Source: Ornithinicoccus halotolerans
Lineage (GTDB): Bacteria; Actinomycetota; Actinomycetes; Actinomycetales; Dermatophilaceae
Assembly: GCF_009602535.1 (NCBI RefSeq)
Contig: NZ_WIQI01000012.1
Coordinates: forward strand, 1 to 46,264
Direction: 5' to 3'
Length of the DNA: 46,264 nt
Position numbers and translations under genes: made by a program. Position 1 is the stretch's first letter; each line of letters starts with the position of its first letter. Of this stretch, positions 16,058 to 23,444 are shown piece after piece. The notes under the pieces were generated by a model, which was not told the DNA's origin, made no database searches, and was given only the letters and a program-made list of their open reading frames with translations.

Positions 16058-16603
16058 TCAAGCCGAGGGGCCGTTGAGGCGGAGGATCTGCCGGCGTTCC
16101 GCAACGGTCAGGTCGGACTCGGCGAGGACCTTCTGCAGCACCGCGGACTTGCGTGCGACGTAGGTGTCGATGTCCATGGCTGGGTCCGATGCCAGGGCGA
16201 GCTTCACGGCGCCGTACTCATCTCGCAGCCGTGGATGTGCCCTGAGCACGTCACGCACTGCCAGGTGGTTGCGGACGCTGAGGGTGCCGCGGCGGCAGAC
16301 ATACACGTTGCGCCGCGGGGCGTCGTCCGGTGCAGTGAACGCCTCCCGGTCAGCCACTCCGAGGTCGCCCCGATGCACGTAGCCGACGGCCTCCAGCGCC
16401 GACACCGCCGCCGCGACATCCTCGTCGTCCGCCACAACGTCGATGTCGATGATCGGCTTGGCCGCGAGGCCGGGCACCGCGGTGGAGCCGACGTGCTCCA
16501 CCGCCGCCGAGGGAACCCGCCTGAGCGCGACACGAAGGCTGCCGGCGGCCCGCTCGAACTGCCGCGGCCACGCTGGCGAGTACCGAACCACTGCGACCGC
16601 CAC
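16058..16603 (-). CDS. GrpB-family protein (nucleotidyltransferase fold)
   Basis: 181 residues, the usual size. The family core is plain: VRYSPAWPRQFERAA at the N-terminus, then VEHVGSTAVPGLAAKPIIDI (His, Gly-Ser and the Asp-x-Asp metal residues of a polymerase-beta-like nucleotidyltransferase) and the later NVYVCRRGTLSVRNHLAVRD block and KxxL C-terminus. GrpB proteins have no settled function; in some genomes the domain is fused to dephospho-CoA kinase (CoaE). The GTG start at 16603 is supported by a leaderless -10 box. Confidence 0.92.
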   Translation of the reverse strand: MAVAVVRYSPAWPRQFERAAGSLRVALRRVPSAAVEHVGSTAVPGLAAKPIIDIDVVADDEDVAAAVSALEAVGYVHRGDLGVADREAFTAPDDAPRRNVYVCRRGTLSVRNHLAVRDVLRAHPRLRDEYGAVKLALASDPAMDIDTYVARKSAVLQKVLAESDLTVAERRQILRLNGPSA

Positions 16604-16610
16604 GGAAGCG

Positions 16611-16616
16611 ACCGTA
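16611..16616 (-). promoter_or_regulatory. Leaderless -10 box TACGGT
   Basis: Minus strand TACGGT followed by seven bases and the GTG start (16603) of the GrpB gene. Confidence 0.6.
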
Positions 16617-16659
16617 CCCGTGTGCTGGCAGCCGGTGGCTGCGCTGCTGGCGGTGCCCC

Positions 16660-17259
16660 TTACTCGGTGTCGGCGGTGGGCGGGTGCAGGTCGAAGACGC
16701 TGACGGGTTGGCCCACGTCTGGGTCAGACCAGGACGAGCCGCGGCTGACCTGCCGTGGAGTGGGGCTGATCGCAGTGAGGTGATGGGTGGCGACATGGTG
16801 GTCGACCGCCAGCTGGCACAGGTAGCCGTCCGCAGCCTCCTCCATCGGGGAGGATGCGTCCGCACTTGCCGGGAAGGTGACCTCAAGACGTGGCGGCAGC
16901 ACGCCTGTCATCGCGCGGACCCGGCATCCGGTGCGGGCGCCGACGCGCTCCTCGAGGAACTCGCGGGTGGCCCGGTCAAGCGGGAGCCGTCCAGGACGCG
17001 CCAGGACCATCCGCATGCTGGCTGGCTTCGGCGCTGGTTCACCCGCCGCGGTCCAGTGCCGCGGTGCTGGTGCCAGCCCGCACTCAACGAGCGCATCGAA
17101 GAACGCGTCACCGACCGCCGGGATGTCGACCGCGAGGTAGAAGTCTTCCAGCGCTCGCCGCATCTCGACGACACTCCGCCACCGCGCGAATGAGAACTCC
17201 GGGCCGGCCGCCAGCTCCGCCAAGGGAACTTGGGCACGTCGCAGCAGGTCGACCGTCAT
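16660..17259 (-). CDS. Protein of unknown function, 199 residues
   Basis: A soluble, slightly acidic protein with no signal or membrane segment. The order of segments is a helical N-terminus (LLRRAQVPLAELAAGPEFSF, RWRSVVEMRRALEDFYLAV), a middle Pro-rich turn (PAPRHWTAAGEPAPKPA), RMVLARPGRLPLDRATREFLEERVG (partly quoted), and a strand-rich C-terminus. Codon use is that of a real gene and the frame is the only long one here. I do not recognise a family. The ATG at 17259 has no clear ribosome site. Confidence 0.65.
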   Translation of the reverse strand: MTVDLLRRAQVPLAELAAGPEFSFARWRSVVEMRRALEDFYLAVDIPAVGDAFFDALVECGLAPAPRHWTAAGEPAPKPASMRMVLARPGRLPLDRATREFLEERVGARTGCRVRAMTGVLPPRLEVTFPASADASSPMEEAADGYLCQLAVDHHVATHHLTAISPTPRQVSRGSSWSDPDVGQPVSVFDLHPPTADTE

Positions 17260-17332
17260 CCCGTGACGAAGTTGTAAGCGTCCATAGCGCCCGAGGCCGG
17301 AGGGGCGAGGTCAACGGCCGCCGCTCCCCCGC

Positions 17333-18080
17333 TCAGGCACGCTCGACGGCGGCCCACAGCTCTGCCAGCGACGGGTAGTGGTAGTCCGGCACGGTGATCT
17401 CCTGAGGCGTCGGGGTCGCACCGAAGCCCCCCTTCCCGGCACGGCGCTCGATCCAGCAGGTCGCCACGCCGAGCCGGCTGGCGGTGGCGATGTCGTGGTA
17501 CTGGCTCTGCGCCACATGCAGCCAGTCCTCACGCCGGTAGCCATGGTCGCGCTGCCGGTCGGCGCAGTACTCGAACACTCGCGGATCAGGCTTGTTGACT
17601 CCCACGTCCTCGGCGGTGACAGCGTCGTCGAACGGGTCCCCCCAGGGTGGCTGCCATTTGCCGCAGCGCCCAGTTGTCGGCGTTGGTCAGCGCCACGAGC
17701 CGGTAGCGCTGGGCGAGCTTGGCCAACATTTCGGGGGCATCGCTGAAGGCGGGCCACCGCCGGATGGACTCCCGCAGCTGGGCACTGTGCTCCTCGCTGT
17801 CTGGCAGCGCCAGCTCACCGGCCATGCGGTGGTAGATAGGCGTCAACATCTGGGTGAAGGCTAGTTCCGGGGTCAGCCGCTGCTGCTCGTCCTCCGCGGC
17901 CGCAAAGCTGGCCAGGGCGTGCTGTTCGTCCAGGTGAACACCCTCGGCGGTGGCGATCTCGGCAAGGCACTCGACGATCCCCTGCTCGAAGTCGATCAGC
18001 GTGCCGACGACGTCGAAGCTGAGCCAGCGGTACTCCGCTAGTCGCTGACTCTCGCCATCGGGTGACTTGGCCTGGCTCAT
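17333..18080 (-). pseudogene. HAD hydrolase (2-haloacid dehalogenase-like) with a single frameshift
   Basis: Two frames join into one HAD protein of about 248 residues. The first part (from ATG 18080, ribosome site GGAGGG) has the nucleophile motif SFDVVGTLIDFE and motif II LVALTNADN; the second part has motif III NKPDP and HVAQSQYHDIATA, as in the haloacid dehalogenase subgroup. They are split at a run of six C (17638-17643 on the plus strand): five would restore CTG GGG GAC CCG TTC (Leu-Gly-Asp-Pro-Phe) and the whole frame. Either a recent pseudogene or a homopolymer sequencing error; all motifs are otherwise intact. Confidence 0.85.
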
Positions 18081-18116
18081 GCGTTCCCTCCACGTGCTCG
18101 GTGGTGTGCATCGAAA

Positions 18117-18122
18117 CAGTAC
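18117..18122 (-). promoter_or_regulatory. -10 box TACTGT for the HAD gene
   Basis: Minus strand TACTGT about 37 bases before the HAD start, giving a leader of roughly 29 bases with a GGAGGG ribosome site. It overlaps the plus-strand TACGCT box, so the two divergent promoters cannot both be occupied at once. Confidence 0.45.
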
Positions 18123-18125
18123 GCT
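18120..18125 (+). promoter_or_regulatory. Leaderless -10 box TACGCT
   Basis: TACGCT, seven bases, then the ATG at 18133 of the shortened DUF2200 gene. Confidence 0.6.
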
Positions 18126-18132
18126 CGCGAGG

Positions 18133-18303
18133 ATGAGCCGGATCTTCACCACCAGTTTTGCGTCGGTGTACCCCCACTACCTCACGAAGGTGGAGAAGAA
18201 GGCACGGTCCAAGGCCCAGCAGGACCAGGCCATCGGCGTCCATGACATCGAGGATCCGTTGCGGCAGAAGATTCGCTACCTGGACAAGCTGGTCCCCGCG
18301 TAG
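18133..18303 (+). pseudogene. DUF2200 gene with a large internal deletion
   Basis: The 56-residue product begins MSRIFTTSFASVYPHYLTKV, the typical DUF2200 N-terminus, and ends with IEDPLRQKIRYLDKLV, the typical C-terminal block. From family knowledge the intact protein is about 110-120 residues and carries some 50 residues between these two parts, including an FETFF-type segment, plus a Lys-rich tail; both are missing here. The deletion kept the reading frame. The leaderless promoter is intact, so a short product may still be made. Nothing in the remainder suggests the original function, which is unknown for the family. Confidence 0.75.
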
Positions 18304-18350
18304 CGGCAGAGTCCATGCATTGCCGCTGCCCGAGGCGGCACGATGGTTCC

Positions 18351-18758
18351 ATGGAGACCTTCGCCGACATGTCACGACCGATCGTGTACGTGGATACCTC
18401 CGAGGTTCGAAATGGGCGGCTGGATGAGCTCAAGCTCGCCATGGACGACTTGACGGAGTTCGTGGAGGCCACCGAACCACGGATGGTCGCCTACCACGTG
18501 TACTTCAGTGAGAACGGGTCCCGGATGACTGTTCTGCACATCCATCCGGACTCGGCATCGCTGGAGTTCCACATGCAGGTGGCCGGACCCAAGTTCGCCC
18601 CGATCGGGCCGTACATCACCATGCTCGGTATCGACGTGTACGGCCATCCGGGAGACGCGCTCGTCGACCGGCTGCGACAGAAGGCCGAGCTGCTGGGCAG
18701 CGGGTCGGTACGCGTGCACCAGCTTCATGCCGGGTTCGCTCACCTGCTCCCTGGCTGA
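18351..18758 (+). CDS. Unknown small protein, possible ABM-like fold
   Basis: 135 residues from the ATG at 18351 (an ATG at 18369, giving MSRPIVYVDTSEV, is an equally good start). The pattern strand-helix-strand (PIVYVDTSEVRNGRLDELKL, helix to EATEPR, then MVAYHVYFSENG and RMTVLHIHPD) resembles ferredoxin-like antibiotic-biosynthesis-monooxygenase dimers, followed by SLEFHMQVAG and a C-terminal helix. Enzymatic activity is not shown. A short inverted repeat (TGCCGC and GCGGCA, 18320-18340) lies between the preceding stop and this start. Confidence 0.72.
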   Translation: METFADMSRPIVYVDTSEVRNGRLDELKLAMDDLTEFVEATEPRMVAYHVYFSENGSRMTVLHIHPDSASLEFHMQVAGPKFAPIGPYITMLGIDVYGHPGDALVDRLRQKAELLGSGSVRVHQLHAGFAHLLPG

Positions 18759-18782
18759 ACCGCGGCACCCGCCCCAACGACG

Positions 18783-18817
18783 CAAGAGGCCCCGCGCGGA
18801 TCGCGCGGGGCCTCTTG
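18783..18817. terminator. Bidirectional hairpin terminator
   Basis: A perfect 16-base inverted repeat (arms 18783-18798 and 18802-18817, loop GAT) lies in the convergent gap between the gene ending at 18758 and cspA ending at 18839. The arms begin CAAGAGGCCCC. No U-tract follows on either side, as is usual in high-GC actinobacteria. Confidence 0.85.
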
Positions 18818-18838
18818 TGCAGTCGGTGGTGGGTCAGC

Positions 18839-19042
18839 TCAGAGGGGCCGGACCTTCTCCGCCTGCGGGCCCTTCTGGCCCTGCGTCACGTCGAACTCCA
18901 CCTTCTGGCCGTCCTGGAGCTCGCGGTAGCCGGAGCTGTCAATGGCGGAGTAGTGGACGAAGACGTCCGCGCCTCCCCCGTCCTGCTCGATGAATCCGAA
19001 GCCCTTCTCGGAGTTGAACCACTTCACGGTGCCTGTAGCCAC
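18839..19042 (-). CDS. cspA: Cold shock protein, CspA family
   Basis: 67 residues, one cold-shock domain. Both RNA-binding motifs are present: RNP1 KGFGFIEQD and RNP2 DVFVHYSAI, with the opening [11 protein letters not shown]. It binds single-stranded RNA and DNA as a chaperone. The GTG at 19042 gives the usual length; longer frames upstream add no homologous sequence. No -10 is obvious near the start; the 5-prime region of about 145 bases to 19187 fits the long untranslated leaders known for csp mRNAs, but no structure is proven. Confidence 0.95.
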   Translation of the reverse strand: MATGTVKWFNSEKGFGFIEQDGGGADVFVHYSAIDSSGYRELQDGQKVEFDVTQGQKGPQAEKVRPL

Positions 19043-19313
19043 TGGTGTTGCCTCATTCTTTGATCGCTGTCGGGGCCCACGTGTGCGGCGCCTCCGGAGT
19101 GCCACGAGTGTCCTTGGTGCGGCTCCCGTTCTGTGGGAGACGCCGAGTTCCAAAGAGCACTGGCGCGGTACGTCCACTCGACGCTAGCACGGGGCGGGAC
19201 CTCGACACACCCGGGCACGGCGCCACGGCATCTTTTGAGCGCGACCGCCTCCTCCGCCACGCAGCCGAGGCCCGGCCCTGAGGCGGGGAGGGAACCGGTC
19301 GACTGACTGGTGG

Positions 19314-19607
19314 CTAGGGTCGGCGCGGCCGCGTGGGTCGCCGGCCGAACTCCCGCTGCAGCCGCAGGCCGTCACGCAAGCGGTACGGGATCGGCAGCCG
19401 CCGGACGGCCAGCTCGGTTGCGTAGGCCTCCATGACCTGTAGCAGCGAGCGTTGGGCCTGGAGCAGGTCCTTGCGGACCACCGGGGACATCCGCCGAGCG
19501 TGAACAACATCGCGAGCGATACGCACGTCTGAGGCCAGTTCCGTCAGCGTTCTCGGCCCTGCAACGCGGGGCACTGGCGGGCCGACAGTCACTCGATACC
19601 ACTCCAC
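19314..19607 (-). CDS. Unknown protein, 97 residues, basic C-terminus
   Basis: The frame reads through a helical middle (ELASDVRIARDVVHARRMSP, VVRKDLLQAQRSLLQVMEAY) and ends with an Arg/Pro-rich tail (EFGRRPTRPRRP). The helical middle looks like real protein. The N-terminus is uncertain: GTG at 19607, or the GTG at about 19592 giving MTVGPPVPRVAG. No domain is recognised. Confidence 0.5.
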   Translation of the reverse strand: MEWYRVTVGPPVPRVAGPRTLTELASDVRIARDVVHARRMSPVVRKDLLQAQRSLLQVMEAYATELAVRRLPIPYRLRDGLRLQREFGRRPTRPRRP

Positions 19608-19861
19608 TCGATTGGCGAAGCCGCAGCAAGAGACGTGGCTTGTCTATGAGAGTACTCGCGTTGTCGTCCCCGTGTAGCAACGCGCTGACGCCTCACGCGC
19701 CTCAGCCGCATCGTTCCTTCGATTGTCTCGAGCTGGGCGGCCTTGTCGTCAACCCGAGGAGCAGGCCCCGGCTGCGTCTTCCACCCCGAGTTGTTCGCAC
19801 CGTCAACCGAGGATGACCGGGTCGAGCCCGGCAGCCGATGACCGGGACGTCGACCAGTTCC

Positions 19862-19867
19862 TAGGTT
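19862..19867 (+). promoter_or_regulatory. -10 box TAGGTT before the membrane protein gene
   Basis: TAGGTT lies 28 bases before the ATG at 19896, with ATGACC 18 bases upstream as a weak -35. The leader carries the ribosome site AAGGAG. Confidence 0.5.
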
Positions 19868-19895
19868 CGACACACCTCAACGCAAGGAGCAGGTC

Positions 19896-20579
19896 ATGAA
19901 GAACCCCGCCACCTACCGACGCGCCGTGGCAGCCGTCGGGCTCGTCCTGGCTGCCGTCCTGATGACGATCGCGATGGGCATCAACGTGCCGTTCTCGGGC
20001 GACCCGGAGGAGGTGCTCACCGAGATGGACGCCGCGGGAGGACGGGCCTGGCTCTCCGCGATCACCTACACGCTGGCTCAGCTGGCGCTGATCCCCGGTG
20101 TCCTCGGCATCGCCCACCTGCTGCGGCAGCGCACGCCGAGGTTGTCCAACGTCGGCGGCACCCTCGCCGTGCTCGGCGCCTTCGGTCATACGGTGCATGC
20201 TGGCGGCGTGCTGCTGGTCGTCTCGATGGCGCAAGGGACGGCCGACCGAGCAGCACTCGAGACTGCCCTGCAGGAGTACCAGAACAGTCCGGTGGCGATC
20301 TTCTCGGCGATGGGGCTGCTGGGCACCGTAGTTGGCCTCATCCTGCTGACAGTCGGCCTGTGGCGCGCCGGCGTGGGGCCCCGCTGGGTGCCCGCCGCGC
20401 TCGCCGCGTTCCTGCTCGTGGAGTTCATCGGCACCGCCATCACCGTCTGGGCGACCGCGGCCGGCAGCGCGCTCTACCTCGCCTCCTTCGGTGCGCTAGC
20501 ACTGACCATCTGGCGCACCCCGGTCGGAGTCTGGGAAGTGCGTAGCTCGACCGAAGCCCACCAATCCGAACCGGTGTGA
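19896..20579 (+). CDS. Multi-span membrane protein of unknown function
   Basis: 227 residues with about six hydrophobic segments (first VAAVGLVLAAVLMTIAMGIN, last ALYLASFGALALTIW) and a short polar C-terminus. The layout resembles DUF4386-like proteins but no signature residue can be pointed to. A strong ribosome site (AAGGAG) fixes the ATG. It reads toward the TetR remnant and shares no operon. Confidence 0.7.
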   Translation: MKNPATYRRAVAAVGLVLAAVLMTIAMGINVPFSGDPEEVLTEMDAAGGRAWLSAITYTLAQLALIPGVLGIAHLLRQRTPRLSNVGGTLAVLGAFGHTVHAGGVLLVVSMAQGTADRAALETALQEYQNSPVAIFSAMGLLGTVVGLILLTVGLWRAGVGPRWVPAALAAFLLVEFIGTAITVWATAAGSALYLASFGALALTIWRTPVGVWEVRSSTEAHQSEPV

Positions 20580-20603
20580 ACCGGACCGAGGCCGTGGCCG
20601 TGC

Positions 20604-20915
20604 TCAGGCCCTGATCAGTCGCCGGATGGCGTCCAGCAGGGCGTCGCGCTCGCGAACCGCGTCGAATGACTCGTCGACGCTGAGCCTGCTCGGGTAGCCG
20701 CCGAGCAGCGCCTGCACCCAGGCCACGACTCGCTCGGCTCGCAGGTCGGAGCGGACCTCCCCGGATGCGATCGCTCGACGCACCCAGGGCAACAGTCCAC
20801 GGCGGACCGACTCCTCATCGGACGCGAGCGCGGCCACGACCTCGGGCTCGGTCATCACCGCGCGCACGGCACGGACAAAGCCGGCGACGCGCGGGTCGGC
20901 ACTCGCCTCCGCGAC
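20604..20915 (-). pseudogene. TetR-family regulator, C-terminal remnant
   Basis: About 100 residues typical of a TetR ligand-binding domain end (ADPRVAGFVRAVRAVMTEPE, LLPWVRRAIASGEVRSDL, then ERVVAWVQALLGGYPSRL). The helix-turn-helix N-terminus is absent: upstream of about position 20915 the frame turns into unrelated sequence. It stands divergent to a hydrolase fragment that lacks its own N-terminus, so one deletion probably removed both gene starts and the shared promoter. Confidence 0.72.
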
Positions 20916-20942
20916 GTGCCCCACGGGTCGGTGCTGAGGTGA

Positions 20943-21389
20943 TGGCCACGCCGGCGGCCCGACGCCGCGCGCCTGGTCGGCCACTCCTACGGCGGAGCCG
21001 TGATCACCAGTGCCGCGACGGGCAGTCCTGACGTCAAGTTGCTGGTCTATGTCACTGCCTATGCCCGCGACGAAGGCGAGCATCGCGGCCCCAACGCCCT
21101 GGGGTGGCCAAACCGAAGTCACTGACCACTCGAGCTCCGGCCGCTCCCAGGCGCCCAGCACGGCGACGCCGACGCATACACCCCCGGCTGTCCGCTCTGT
21201 TTACCGGCTTGGTCGACAACTCCGGGGTGGTATCTCCTCGCAAGCCAGGACTGGGTCATCCCGCCCGAGGCTCAGCGCGTCATGACGAGCCGCGCTGGAG
21301 CCACTACCGCGACAACAGCAAACTGCCACGTCGTGATGATGAGCCAACCGCGCGTCGCATTGAAGCTGACGCGGCTCAGCGCTGATTGA
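20943..21389 (+). pseudogene. Alpha/beta hydrolase remnant
   Basis: In one frame the segment reads PDAARLVGHSYGGAVITSAA (the nucleophile elbow GHSYGG) and VKLLVYVTAYARDEGE, meets a TGA at 21123-21125, and later in the same frame WYLLASQDWVIPPEAQRVMT and MMSQPRVALKLTRLSAD, the usual C-terminal blocks. The N-terminal third is missing, the catalytic-His block (normally a SHVVM-type motif) is altered to NCHVVM, and the middle is deranged. Non-functional. Confidence 0.72.
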
Positions 21390-21433
21390 ACGCCCGGCTT
21401 AACTCGAGCCGCCGTTCGGGTCAACCTGAAGAG

Positions 21434-22322
21434 GTGTTTCCAGGCTTCGAGGTTCGGCGCGTAGCAGTAGAGACAGGGTCGAACTGCGAGTCCGCGTGGG
21501 TGGGGACGGTCCCGCGGTCGTGCTGCTTCATGGACACCCACGGACCCACACGACGTGGTACGAGGTGGCGCCTCGGCTTGCGGCGCGGGGTACTCGGTGG
21601 TCTGCCCCGACTTGCGCGGCTATGGCCAGTCCTCGAAGCCAGTCCCCGACCCGGACCATGGCACCTACTGCGACCGCACGATGGCGACCGGCATCGCGGC
21701 GGTGGCCACCGGCCTAGGACACGACCGGTTCGCCGTTGTCGGACACGACCGGGGTAGTTACGTCGCCTACCGCGCAGCGCTGGACCATCCCAAGCGAGTC
21801 AGCAGTCCAGCCGTGCTGGACAGCGTGCCCATCCTGGAGGCGTTACAGCGAGCCGGAGCCACCTTCGCCGAATCGTGGTGGGCACTGGTTCTTCTTCGGC
21901 GCCTCACCTCACGCCGAGCGGGTCGTCAACCAGACCCGCTCGCCTGGTACCGCCCCGACGCCGACACCATGGGATCAGAGAACTACGCCGACATGGTGGC
22001 CGCCGTAACCAACCCGGCCACGGTCGGGGCAATGATCGAGGGCTACCGTGCCGGGCTGCACGTCGACCGCCGCCACGATGAAGAAGCCCGCGCCGCAGGC
22101 AGACAGATCCGGTGCCCAACACTCGTGGCCTGGTCTCGGTACGACGACATGGGAGACCTGTACGGCGATCCGGTGGAGGTATGGCAGCCTTGGTGCCGCA
22201 TCCCACTGAACTCAGCCGTCATCGAGTCGGGTCACCACATGGCCGAGGAAGCCCCCGACCAACTCGCGGATGTGCTCCTCGCTCCCCTACTAGTCTTCTT
22301 CGGTCACAGGTCCATGAGATAG
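21434..22322 (+). pseudogene. Haloacetate dehalogenase-like hydrolase with four frameshifts
   Basis: Pieces of one alpha/beta hydrolase of about 290 residues run in order: [15 protein letters not shown], then [20 protein letters not shown] and [18 protein letters not shown], then [38 protein letters not shown] (nucleophile Asp in GHDRG) and the C-terminal VIESGHHMAEEAP (catalytic His). They change frame near 21479 (one base lost), 21589 (one lost), 21878 (one gained) and 21938 (one lost). The last two cancel, turning a stretch that would read HWFFFGASPHAERVVNQ into nonsense. Four independent lesions argue against sequencing error. Its end overlaps the convergent ArsR gene. Confidence 0.8.
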
Positions 22323-22676
22323 GTCCACCAGCTTACGGAGGCACTCTTCGCGCAGCGGCTCAGGGAATCCTTCGGCCAGGCGGTAATAGACCATCCTTCC
22401 TTGCTTGCGCCGGGTGACAAGTCCAGCGGTGCGCAGGATCCGCAGCCCGTATCCGACGGCGTCCTCACCGGTGTCAAGAGCCAGGGCCAAGTCGCCGACG
22501 CACAGCTCCTCCACCACATCGAGGGCGTACAGCAGCCGGGCGCGGGTGGGATCGGCCATGAGGGACAGGACAGCGCTGACGTCGGCGGCTTGGGCGACCG
22601 TGGGCACCCGTTCCCGGGCACGAGCCACCCGTGCGGGGTCGACCGGGTGGGGCCGGGGTGCCGCCGATGGTGACAC
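22290..22676 (-). CDS. ArsR/SmtB-family metal-responsive repressor
   Basis: 128 residues. Winged-helix DNA-binding domain: VSAVLSLMADPTRARLLYAL, EELCVGDLALALDTGEDAVG (recognition helix follows), LRILRTAGLVTRRKQGRMVYYRL (partly quoted) as the wing. A single Cys in ELCVGDLA stands where ArsR-type sensors have the first metal ligand; the usual second Cys of CVCDL is Gly, and several His are found near the C-terminus, so the metal site differs from arsenic sensors. It is divergent from the copper-storage gene and an 18-base palindrome lies between them, so it probably represses that gene and itself. GAGGAG precedes its GTG. Confidence 0.88.
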   Translation of the reverse strand: MSPSAAPRPHPVDPARVARARERVPTVAQAADVSAVLSLMADPTRARLLYALDVVEELCVGDLALALDTGEDAVGYGLRILRTAGLVTRRKQGRMVYYRLAEGFPEPLREECLRKLVDLSHGPVTEED

Positions 22677-22697
22677 TGTCGCTCCTCGCTCTCAATG

Positions 22698-22715
22698 CCC
22701 GCACGGCCGTGCGGG
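22698..22715. promoter_or_regulatory. 18-bp perfect palindrome, likely ArsR operator
   Basis: CCCGCACGGCCGTGCGGG is perfectly symmetric (nine-base arms) and ends two bases before the plus-strand -10 box, so it fills the -10/-35 spacer of the copper-storage promoter. It also covers the likely start region of the ArsR promoter. This is where ArsR repressors classically bind. Confidence 0.65.
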
Positions 22716-22717
22716 TA

Positions 22718-22723
22718 TACGCT
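22718..22723 (+). promoter_or_regulatory. -10 box TACGCT of the copper-storage gene
   Basis: TACGCT directly downstream of the palindrome gives a leader of about 68 bases ending in the strong ribosome site GGAAGGAG. Confidence 0.5.
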
Positions 22724-22797
22724 CGTGTGTCCGAGGGCTAGGGCCTCACCTTCAGGGTACGGCCCCAGCCACCGTCTGACCGGAAGGAGAAGGAATC

Positions 22798-23202
22798 GTG
22801 CAGATCAGCCAGATGCTGGAGACCTACCCCAAGGACCTGGGCCACATCGACCGCACCAAGCTGGTCGAGTGCATCGAGGCGTGCTTTGAGTGCGCGCAGA
22901 CCTGCACCGCGTGCGCGGACGCGTGTCTGAGCGAGGACTCGGTGGCCGAACTCACCAAGTGCATCCGCTCCAACCTCGACTGCGCCGACATCTGCGAGAC
23001 GACCGGGCGTGCGCTGTCCCGCCACACCGGCTACGACGCCAACATCACGCGGGCCTTTCTCGAGGCGTGCGCCGCCGCGTGCAAGGCCTGCGGTGACAAC
23101 TGCGCCGAACACGCCCAGATGCACGATCACTGCCGGGTGTGCGCCGAGGCCTGCCGGCGGTGCGAGCAAGCCTGCCGCGACCTAATCACCTCCCTGGGCT
23201 GA
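22798..23202 (+). CDS. Four-helix-bundle copper storage protein (Csp3/DUF326 type)
   Basis: 134 residues with 18 cysteines, in CxxxC and CxxC spacings along four helices (VECIEACFECAQTC, TACADAC, NLDCADIC, FLEACAAACKACGDNC, and CRVCAEACRRCEQAC). This matches the cytosolic Csp3 group, which fills its core with many Cu(I) ions on thiols; no signal peptide is present. GGAAGGAG lies before the GTG start. The divergent ArsR gene, the palindrome and the DUF305 gene downstream make a compact copper-handling set. Confidence 0.92.
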   Translation: MQISQMLETYPKDLGHIDRTKLVECIEACFECAQTCTACADACLSEDSVAELTKCIRSNLDCADICETTGRALSRHTGYDANITRAFLEACAAACKACGDNCAEHAQMHDHCRVCAEACRRCEQACRDLITSLG

Positions 23203-23444
23203 ACAGCCCCTCGGGCAGACTCGGCAGGTGCAGGACCGTCAGCTCGAGGCCCGCTGCCCGGAGTGACCCCTCCGGTGAAGGCGTGATGAAGGCCATGTCC
23301 ACACTGCAGCGCTGAGGAGAGTGGACCGGTCATCACCTGCGCGAGTCCGTCCTGATCACGACCGCAAGCCGCTTCTACGAGACCGGGGCGGCGGCAGCTC
23401 GTTGCCGCGTAGTCAGCCAGAGATCACAGAACGGAGGCTCTTCG

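Noticed and set aside
23320-23420. TetR-like N-terminal helix (RESVLITTASRFYETGAAAA) before the DUF305 gene
   Set aside because: The similarity to TetR openings is short, one residue is missing in the motif, and no DNA-binding helix follows. Too weak to list as a remnant.
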